7,551 nucleotides of DNA from an uncultured Clostridia bacterium (lineage in GTDB: Bacteria; Bacillota; Clostridia; Lachnospirales; Lachnospiraceae): positions 1 to 7,551 of the forward strand of contig CALZBV010000120.1 in assembly GCA_945622055.1 (NCBI GenBank), read 5' to 3'. Below, piece by piece: positions 1 to 4,871 of this stretch (position 1 is the first letter of the stretch; the number at the start of each line of letters is the position of its first letter). The position numbers were made by a program, and so were the translations under genes. Below the pieces are notes generated by a model. The model was not told where the DNA came from. It did not search any database and saw only the letters and a list, made by a program, of their open reading frames with translations.

Positions 1-86
1 TCCCGTCCCTGCGTCTGATCACTAAACGCCGCATACGGACTCAGATACTCATGTTCTCTTCTTTCCAGCTTTTCACGGATTGTCAT
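1..86 (-). CDS. dgt: Deoxyguanosinetriphosphate triphosphohydrolase, N-terminal fragment (3' end outside window)
   Basis: Only the first 28 codons are present, and the frame is open to the window edge. The visible protein begins MTIREKLERREHEYLSPYAA and continues FSDQTQGR. This matches the N-terminus I know from clostridial dGTPases, in which a charged helix precedes LSPYAAFSxxxxGR, upstream of the HD metal-binding domain (not visible here). The family hydrolyses dGTP to deoxyguanosine and triphosphate in the cytoplasm, adjusting dNTP pools. The ATG at 84-86 is preceded by AAGGAG at 93-98 with a 6-base spacer, which fixes the start. A consensus -10 box lies about 60 bases upstream, so the gene probably has its own promoter rather than depending on the amidase gene before it. 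Identification rests on a short segment and could be confirmed only by the HD residues beyond the window. Confidence 0.82.
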   Translation of the reverse strand, partial: MTIREKLERREHEYLSPYAAFSDQTQGR

Positions 87-92
87 TCGTTT

Positions 93-98
93 CTCCTT
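93..98 (-). promoter_or_regulatory. Ribosome binding site of dgt
   Basis: AAGGAG on the minus strand, 6 bases before the ATG at 84-86. It supports the start chosen for the truncated dgt gene. Confidence 0.8.
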
Positions 99-145
99 TA
101 TCACTACATTCGGCCAAAGGGATGCTAAAAAATCCCCGCATTTAT

Positions 146-151
146 ATTATA
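146..151 (-). promoter_or_regulatory. Probable -10 box of the dgt promoter
   Basis: A perfect TATAAT reads on the minus strand at 146-151. This would start a transcript near 139 with a leader of roughly 50 bases before dgt. No good TTGACA-like -35 is seen at 16-18 bases upstream; that position reads GAGGAA or similar. The extended TGn element is also absent, so the assignment rests on the -10 box and its location between genes. Confidence 0.5.
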
Positions 152-155
152 CGAC

Positions 156-182
156 AAAAAAAAGGAAATTCCTCTTTTTTTT
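156..182 (-). terminator. Possible A/T-flanked terminator after the amidase gene
   Basis: Eight A residues (156-163) and eight T residues (175-182) flank a tiny core in which gga/tcc pair around an AAT loop. With one unpaired base this folds into a stem of about 12 pairs on either strand. It lies 60 bases after the amidase stop and just before the dgt -10 box, the expected place for a terminator. The GC core is only 2-3 pairs, so termination efficiency is doubtful. A second small hairpin (GAGTT-GTA-AACTC on the minus strand, 188-200, followed by TTTT) could contribute. Confidence 0.35.
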
Positions 183-243
183 GAAAAGAGTTTACAACTC
201 ACGCCGGGCTGAAGCTACATTCGTTTACTTTCCCGCAGGCTCT

Positions 244-1305
244 TTACCGTCCCAAATACTCCTGAATGCCTTCCAGAATTCCTTGTACGATTTTTTCCTG
301 ATACTGCGCATCCTGAAGTAAATAATCTTCCTCTTTGTTCGACATAAAGCCCATTTCCACGATTGTCACCGGTACCTGACACCAGTTGATTCCGCTCATC
401 GTATCCGTTTCCCATACCTTACGGCTTTTTGCTCCTGTCTTTGCTACCATCTGTCGAAGAACACAATCCGAAAGCCTTCTGCTCTCCTCATAGATTTCCT
501 TACAGTACACATTCTTCGGTGTCGGACAGATTGTCATCATCCCCTGCGCCGCCGGATTGTCCGAGCCGTCCGCATGAATCCGGATAAAGACATCCGCCTG
601 AGCCTCATTTGCAATTGTGGCACGCTCCGCATTGGAAATATTAACCTCATTCGTTTCGCGAATCATGATAACATTGTAGCCCTCTAAAAGCAATGCATCG
701 CGAAGTCTGAGTGAAATTTCAAGATTCAACGCATATTCCGAAACGCCGGTCCACTTTCCCTGCGTTCCGGAGGAAACCTTCGCCTTCGTTTCCGCCGCTC
801 CCGGTCCAACCGGCTCTCTTTCAGAATCAGCCTTGCTCTGGTGCCCCGCATCAATTACGATCCACGGAGCAGCCTCACTGACCTTATGCACAATATTCGT
901 GCCCGGTGCCGTTTCATGCACCACAGGCGTTGCTGTCGGTGCTGCTGTCGGTGCTGCTGTCGGTGCTACTGTCGGCGTTGCTGTCGGTGCTACTGTCGGT
1001 GCTGCTGTCGGCGTTGCTGTCGGTGCTACTGTCGGTGCTACTGTCGGTGCCACTGTCGGCGTTGCTGTCGGTGCTGCTGTCGGTGCCACTGTCGGCGTTG
1101 CTTCAGAAGTGAGCGAAGAAGTCGGCCGCAGAGGCACTTCGGGAGTTACTTCGGGCGTCGCCTCCCGGGTCGGCGATGGCGTCGCCTCCACCGCTGCTGT
1201 CGGTGTTGCCTCCGGTGTCACCGGCTCGACCGGCTTCGCAGCCTTTCCGCCACATCCGGCCAGTACCACAGCACACAAAAGCAGTCCCCTGATTTGTTTT
1301 CTCAA
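244..1305 (-). CDS. Lipoprotein N-acetylmuramoyl-L-alanine amidase (Amidase_3) with TxxP-repeat linker
   Basis: This zinc hydrolase cleaves the bond between MurNAc and L-alanine in peptidoglycan, outside the membrane. Of 353 residues, 1-18 form a lipoprotein signal with lipobox LAGC (Cys18 lipidated). Residues 19-134 are a Pro/Thr/Glu-rich linker containing fourteen tandem TxxP tetrapeptides (72-127). Residues 147-352 are the catalytic domain. Expected metal and catalytic residues are present: His155 in IDAGHQ, Glu190 in SEYALNLE, His244 in IRIHADG, and Glu317 in VEMGFMSN. A loop between the first two ligands (EPVGPG...) and the segment TMSGINWCQVP resemble amidases I know from Lachnospiraceae. 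The start is TTG, because an in-frame TAA at 1321-1323 and a strong Shine-Dalgarno leave no other choice. No promoter is recognisable in the 118 bases after glgP, so expression by read-through from glgP is possible. The exact physiological role (cell separation, turnover or germination) cannot be told. Confidence 0.92.
   Translation of the reverse strand: MRKQIRGLLLCAVVLAGCGGKAAKPVEPVTPEATPTAAVEATPSPTREATPEVTPEVPLRPTSSLTSEATPTVAPTAAPTATPTVAPTVAPTVAPTATPTAAPTVAPTATPTVAPTAAPTAAPTATPVVHETAPGTNIVHKVSEAAPWIVIDAGHQSKADSEREPVGPGAAETKAKVSSGTQGKWTGVSEYALNLEISLRLRDALLLEGYNVIMIRETNEVNISNAERATIANEAQADVFIRIHADGSDNPAAQGMMTICPTPKNVYCKEIYEESRRLSDCVLRQMVAKTGAKSRKVWETDTMSGINWCQVPVTIVEMGFMSNKEEDYLLQDAQYQEKIVQGILEGIQEYLGR
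925..1092 (-). repeat. 12-bp tandem repeat, 14 units, coding TVAP/TAAP/TATP
   Basis: Fourteen uninterrupted 12-base units fill 168 bases inside the amidase gene. Read on the plus strand the unit is ggtgctgctgtc, with variants ggcgttgctgtc, ggtgctactgtc and ggtgccactgtc. On the coding strand these give TAAP, TATP and TVAP. The unit order in the protein is V A T V V V T A V T V A A T (middle letters of TVAP, TAAP, TATP). The array encodes residues 72-127, between the lipid anchor and the catalytic domain, and likely acts as an extended wall-spanning spacer. Near-identical in-frame units of this kind can change in number by slippage or recombination without breaking the frame. Confidence 0.95.
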
Positions 1306-1307
1306 AT

Positions 1308-1317
1308 CCTCTCCCCC
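1308..1317 (-). promoter_or_regulatory. Strong ribosome binding site deciding a TTG start
   Basis: The minus strand reads GGGGGAGAGG two bases before the TTG at 1303-1305; the GGAG core is 5 bases from the start codon. The next in-frame codon upstream that matters is a TAA stop (1321-1323), and no ATG or GTG lies between. TTG is therefore the only start that keeps the lipoprotein signal, and it comes immediately before the RKQIRG charged N-terminus. Confidence 0.85.
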
Positions 1318-1330
1318 TTTTTACCTTTCT

Positions 1331-1371
1331 ATACAACACAGACCCGGAAACCATGCCGCGGTTTCCGGGTC
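1331..1371 (-). terminator. Intrinsic terminator of glgP
   Basis: A perfect 12-bp stem, gacccggaaacc (1341-1352) against ggtttccgggtc (1360-1371), closes a 7-base loop. On the minus strand it is followed by TGTGTTGTAT, T-rich but interrupted. It begins 52 bases after the glgP stop. The stem is strong, but the broken U-tract suggests incomplete termination, which would allow some read-through into the amidase gene. Confidence 0.65.
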
Positions 1372-1391
1372 CAAAGCATTCTTATGTATGG

Positions 1392-1410
1392 GTACAGAAA
1401 CCCTCTGTAC
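1392..1410 (-). other. Second hairpin just after the glgP stop
   Basis: GTACAGA (1392-1398) and TCTGTAC (1404-1410) form a perfect 7-bp stem with a 5-base loop, 13 bases after the glgP stop codon. No U-tract follows, so it is unlikely to terminate by itself. It could protect the 3' end of the glgP mRNA or act with the larger hairpin downstream. Confidence 0.5.
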
Positions 1411-1423
1411 TCCCATTCTACTG

Positions 1424-3859
1424 TTACATGGTAACCTTAACCTTCGGAAGGTGCCAGATATCGTCAACGTACTCTTCGATTGTACGGTCGGAGGAGAATT
1501 TTCCGACACAGGCAACGTTTAAGATTGCAGACTTTGCCCAGCCTGCGCGGTCACGGTAACGCTCCTCCACCTTCTTCTGAGCTTCCTCGTAGGAACGGAA
1601 ATCCTTCAGGATAAAGTACTGGTCAACATCCAGCAAAGAGAAGTACAGCTCGCGGAACAGCTCCGGATTGCCTGCGGAATAGGTACCGTCCACGAGACGG
1701 TCTACCACGCGGCGGATTTCGGAATCCTGCTCGTAAATGCTTCTCGGGCGATAACCTCCGTTTAACTCATAATTGATAACCTCATCTGCGCTCATACCGA
1801 AGATAATTGCATTCTCGGCGCCAACCTCCTCAACGATTTCAACGTTTGCACCATCCATCGTTCCAAGCGTCAGTGCTCCGTTTAACATAAACTTCATGTT
1901 ACCGGTACCGGAAGCCTCCTTACTTGCGGTGGAAATCTGCTCCGAAACATCTGAAGCAGCGAAAATCCACTCTGCATTAAAAACACAATAATTCTCAATG
2001 AATACAACCTTGATTCTGCCGGCAACTACCGGATCGTTGTTTACAACATCACCTACACTGTTGATGAGCTTGATGATGGCCTTTGCTCTTCTGTAGCCTG
2101 CAGAAGCCTTTGCACCGAAGATAAACGTACGCGGATAGAAATCCATCGTCGGATTCTCCTTCAGCTTCTCGTACAGGTACATTACATGAAGGATATTGAG
2201 GAGCTGTCTCTTGTACTCATGCAGACGCTTTACCTGCACATCAAAAATGGAATTCGGGTCTACCTCAATACCGTTGTGCTCCTTGATATATCTGGTCAGA
2301 CGAAGCTTATTCTGATACTTAATCTCCATAAACTCCTGCTGTGCATTTGCATCGTCTGCATACTTTGCAATGCCCTTAATCTGCGGAAGATCCGTAATCC
2401 AGCCACTGCCGACCTTCTTCGTTACCCACTCGGCAAGAAGCGGATTGCCGTGAAGAAGGAAACGACGCTGCGTAATACCATTGGTCTTGTTGGAGAACTT
2501 CTCAGGCCAGAGCTCATAGAAATCCTTCAGCTGCTGCTTCTTCAAAATCTCGGTGTGGAGTGCTGCTACGCCGTTTACCGAGAAGCCGCCGACAATTGCC
2601 AGATTCGCCATACGAACCTGTCCGTTGTACAGGATTGCCATGGATTCAATCTTCTTCATATTGCCCGGATACATTGCACGAATCTTATTCTCAAACTGAC
2701 GGTTAATCTCTTCAATAATCTGATATACACGCGGAAGAAGTGTCTTAAATAACGGAATCGGCCACTTCTCAAGTGCCTCTGCCATGATGGTATGGTTTGT
2801 ATAAGCACAGCACTTCGTCACAACGTCCCATGCTTCCTCCCACTCAAGGAAATAATCATCAAGAAGAATACGCATTAACTCCGCAACCGTAACCGTCGGA
2901 TGGGTATCGTTTAACTGGAAGCAAACCTTCTCCGGAAGCTTGCGGATATCGTCATGATTCTTCATGTACTTGGAAATCGCACTCTGAACACTTGCAGATA
3001 CAAAGAAATACTGCTGCTTTAAACGTAATTCCTTACCGGCCATGTGATTGTCGTTCGGATAAAGCACCTCACAAATCGTTCTTGCAAGGTTCTCCTGTTC
3101 CACAGCCTTCTGGTAGTCACCCTTGTCAAAGGAATCAAGATTGAAATTATTGATTGCTTCTGCATCCCAGATACGAAGCGTGTTGACGATATTATTCCCG
3201 TAGCCCACTACCGGAAGGTCATATGGAACTGCAAGCACCGACTGGTAATTTTCCTGTATGAAACGGTCTCTGCCGGTTGCCTCGTCACGAACCAGCTTTA
3301 CATAACCTCCGAACTTAACCTCAACTGCATATTCCGCACGCTTAATTTCAAACGGATTGCCGTTCTTTAACCAGTTGTCCGGGACCTCTACCTGATAACC
3401 GTTCTCTATCTTCTGCTCAAACATACCGTATTTATAACGAATACCGCAGCCATATGCCGGATAACCAAGTGTAGACAGAGAATCCAAAAAGCATGCAGCA
3501 AGACGTCCGAGACCGCCGTTACCAAGTGCTGCATCCGGCTCGGTATCCTCGATTGCATCCGGATCGATTCCGAGCTCCTCGAGTGCTTCCCTGATTTCCT
3601 TGTATGCCTTCAGGTTAATCATACAGTTTCCGAGGGCACGACCCATCAAAAACTCCATGGACAAATAGTACACAGTCTTCGCATCCTGCTTTTCATACTG
3701 CTTGTGCGTTGCCATCCACATATCAATGATATAATCCTTTACGGAAAATGCAACTGCCTGAAACAGCTGTACCTGCGTCGCGTCCTCAATGTTTCTGCGG
3801 AACAGTGTCTTCAGGTTGTAAATTACATTCTTTTTAAAATCTTCCTTACTGAATACCAT
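1424..3859 (-). CDS. glgP: Glycogen/alpha-glucan phosphorylase
   Basis: This PLP enzyme releases glucose 1-phosphate from the non-reducing ends of glycogen or maltodextrin using phosphate, in the cytoplasm. At 811 residues it is full length for the family. PLP lysine is Lys656 in EASGTGNMKFMLNG. Phosphate-site residues are Arg545 and Lys550 in KRLHEYK, plus Thr652 and Gly653. Conserved blocks YYLSMEFLMGRAL (64-76), AALGNGGLGRLAACFLDSLS (110-129), LNDTHPTVTVAELMR (316-330) and NGITQRRF (460-467) all appear in order. Offsets to rabbit muscle phosphorylase (R569, K574, T676, G677, K680) are constant at 24, so the catalytic core is intact. The ATG at 3857-3859 follows GGAGGA with a 6-base gap. 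A longer frame reaches an ATG at 3922, but it lacks a ribosome site and its 21 residues do not resemble the family. One odd residue is Phe629 in NYCVFNAEW, where Ser is usual. Glycogen versus maltodextrin preference cannot be settled from sequence. Confidence 0.96.
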   Translation of the reverse strand: MVFSKEDFKKNVIYNLKTLFRRNIEDATQVQLFQAVAFSVKDYIIDMWMATHKQYEKQDAKTVYYLSMEFLMGRALGNCMINLKAYKEIREALEELGIDPDAIEDTEPDAALGNGGLGRLAACFLDSLSTLGYPAYGCGIRYKYGMFEQKIENGYQVEVPDNWLKNGNPFEIKRAEYAVEVKFGGYVKLVRDEATGRDRFIQENYQSVLAVPYDLPVVGYGNNIVNTLRIWDAEAINNFNLDSFDKGDYQKAVEQENLARTICEVLYPNDNHMAGKELRLKQQYFFVSASVQSAISKYMKNHDDIRKLPEKVCFQLNDTHPTVTVAELMRILLDDYFLEWEEAWDVVTKCCAYTNHTIMAEALEKWPIPLFKTLLPRVYQIIEEINRQFENKIRAMYPGNMKKIESMAILYNGQVRMANLAIVGGFSVNGVAALHTEILKKQQLKDFYELWPEKFSNKTNGITQRRFLLHGNPLLAEWVTKKVGSGWITDLPQIKGIAKYADDANAQQEFMEIKYQNKLRLTRYIKEHNGIEVDPNSIFDVQVKRLHEYKRQLLNILHVMYLYEKLKENPTMDFYPRTFIFGAKASAGYRRAKAIIKLINSVGDVVNNDPVVAGRIKVVFIENYCVFNAEWIFAASDVSEQISTASKEASGTGNMKFMLNGALTLGTMDGANVEIVEEVGAENAIIFGMSADEVINYELNGGYRPRSIYEQDSEIRRVVDRLVDGTYSAGNPELFRELYFSLLDVDQYFILKDFRSYEEAQKKVEERYRDRAGWAKSAILNVACVGKFSSDRTIEEYVDDIWHLPKVKVTM

Positions 3860-3865
3860 AAAATA

Positions 3866-3871
3866 TCCTCC
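3866..3871 (-). promoter_or_regulatory. Ribosome binding site deciding the glgP start
   Basis: GGAGGA on the minus strand lies 6 bases before the ATG at 3857-3859. The alternative in-frame ATG at 3920-3922 has no purine-rich site before it, so the shorter 811-residue protein is favoured. Confidence 0.85.
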
Positions 3872-3898
3872 GTATACTTCTGTTTTTGCCCCAGTCCC

Positions 3899-3920
3899 GG
3901 CACAAAACCCCTTTTGTGCC
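3899..3920 (-). promoter_or_regulatory. Perfect palindrome in the glgP leader (operator or RNA hairpin)
   Basis: GGCACAAAA (3899-3907) and TTTTGTGCC (3912-3920) form a 9-bp perfect inverted repeat around CCCC. It lies between the predicted promoter and the ribosome binding site, roughly 22-48 bases into the transcript. No U-tract follows, so it is not an ordinary terminator. It could be a binding site for a dimeric repressor or a leader hairpin. It does not match a CcpA cre consensus as I know it. Confidence 0.5.
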
Positions 3921-3948
3921 ATGCATCATAGGCTGTTTGACCCATGAT

Positions 3949-3982
3949 ATTATAGTATATCGCAAATCTCCAAAAAAAACAA
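3949..3982 (-). promoter_or_regulatory. Probable sigma-A-type promoter of glgP
   Basis: On the minus strand TTGTTT (3977-3982) and TATACT (3954-3959) are separated by exactly 17 bases. A perfect TATAAT overlaps by one base (3949-3954) and is an alternative -10 with a poorer -35 (TTTTTT). A transcript would start around 3942-3947 and have a leader of about 85 bases. The -35 matches only TTG of the consensus, so strength is uncertain. Confidence 0.6.
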
Positions 3983-4009
3983 CACTCTGCCGGAAAAACT
4001 ATTTCGGAC
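3972..4009 (-). terminator. Weak candidate terminator after the DegV gene
   Basis: Around the TAG stop of the DegV gene the minus strand reads CCGAAATAGTTTTTCCGG. This can pair CCG-AAA with TTTCCGG using one bulged base, and a run of eight T residues (3972-3979) follows about 12 bases later. The stem is short and its distance from the T-run is too long for a textbook terminator. The T-run also overlaps the glgP -35 region, so read-through into glgP is plausible. Confidence 0.3.
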
Positions 4010-4871
4010 TCACGCCTTTCATCACATAGAGAATCCCAAAGGTCAGAGGTCCGCAGTTGCAGGATACTGTGGCCGAAGCCTGCTGCTCCCAGAACTCCCG
4101 AAACTCAATCCGTTTCCCGATTTCCTTCTTTATCCGTTCCCGAAGCTCATGGTTACAGCCTGCATAGGTCAGAAAGCCCATGCCAAGGTCTATCTGTTTC
4201 GCTTTCTTCAGGGTATCCGCAATATATTTCTGTGCTGCTCTTTCGTACTTTCCGAAATACCCGTTTTTTAGTGTCAGCTTTCCGTTGCGCATGCAAAGCA
4301 CCGGATGAAACTGAAGAAAGCTGCAAAACTTTAAGGTAGACCGGCTTACCTTTCCGTTATAATACAAATACTCCAGATTATTTGCAAGAAACGTGGTTGA
4401 AACACTTGGAGCCATTTCCTTAAGATGTTCCTCAATTTCCCTGCTTCCCATGCCTTTGTTACGGCATTCCGCTGCCGCCATAACCATAAGGCCCATTCCG
4501 GAGGAAAGATGTCCGGAATCTATCAGGCAGATTCTGCGCCCGTCAATTCCAAGCTTTGCCCTTGCAAGCTTTGCATTTTCAAATGCCACACTGGTAGCTC
4601 CGCTGATACAGATATGAACAATCTCATCATACCTCTCAAGCTTTCGTTTGAAGAAATTCTTATATTCATTCGCCCCCGGCACGATGCTCTGCGCCTTTTT
4701 TTCTCCACCCCTCATGTATTCCATGATATTCTCTGAGTCGACTTCATCGGTATCCCGAAACAGTCCCCTGTCCGTCTGCACATCATAATAAATCAGGTCA
4801 ATCTCTTCTCTTTCAAGCAGCTCCCTCGGCAAATCAGCAACACACTCTGTCGTAATCGCGATATTATGCAT
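3999..4871 (-). CDS. DegV-family protein, divergent putative fatty-acid-binding protein
   Basis: DegV/FakB proteins are cytoplasmic two-domain folds that hold one fatty acid, in some cases presenting it to the kinase FakA. The 290-residue length is normal. Family blocks recognisable in order are ITTECVADLP (6-15; usually TDSTADLP), CISGATSVAFENAK (88-101; usually ISSGLSGTYxSA), LIDSGHLSSGMGLMV (116-130), LEYLYYNGKVSR (166-177), FHPVLCMRNGKL (188-199) and CGPLTFGI (273-280; usually H-T-GPGxLGI). Positions that commonly contact the lipid carboxylate differ: TSQPS is replaced around Gln61-Ser62, and the His-Thr before GPG is replaced by Asn272-Cys273. The fold seems sure, the ligand not. The start ATG overlaps the kinase stop codon region by 8 bases and uses a GGAGGTGA inside the kinase gene, so the two are probably co-translated. 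A role tied to that kinase is inference. Confidence 0.85.
   Translation of the reverse strand: MHNIAITTECVADLPRELLEREEIDLIYYDVQTDRGLFRDTDEVDSENIMEYMRGGEKKAQSIVPGANEYKNFFKRKLERYDEIVHICISGATSVAFENAKLARAKLGIDGRRICLIDSGHLSSGMGLMVMAAAECRNKGMGSREIEEHLKEMAPSVSTTFLANNLEYLYYNGKVSRSTLKFCSFLQFHPVLCMRNGKLTLKNGYFGKYERAAQKYIADTLKKAKQIDLGMGFLTYAGCNHELRERIKKEIGKRIEFREFWEQQASATVSCNCGPLTFGILYVMKGVSPK

Noticed and set aside
119..136. GGGAT/ATCCC hairpin (119-123 with 132-136) in the dgt leader
   Set aside because: Only five base pairs with an 8-base loop; too weak to claim as an attenuator.
925..1092. Repeat array considered as CRISPR
   Set aside because: Units are contiguous 12-mers with no unique spacers, and they lie in frame inside a recognisable protein.
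1103..1354. 83-codon minus-strand frame over the amidase start
   Set aside because: It overlaps the lipoprotein signal region in another frame, with low-complexity composition reflecting the real gene.
833..1522. Plus-strand open frames of 68-229 codons across the repeat, coding VGA-, CCR- or LLS-type repeats
   Set aside because: They are mirror frames of the 12-bp repeat in the amidase gene, which has no stops in any frame because the unit length is a multiple of three. They lack ribosome sites and a plausible product.
2186..2752. 188-codon plus-strand frame opposite glgP
   Set aside because: It is fully antisense to a well-conserved enzyme, has no recognisable domain, and is best explained as a shadow of glgP codon usage.
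3860..3922. Upstream ATG adding 21 residues to glgP
   Set aside because: There is no ribosome site before it, the added residues match nothing in the family, and the segment spans the leader palindrome. The ATG at 3857-3859 has GGAGGA at proper spacing.
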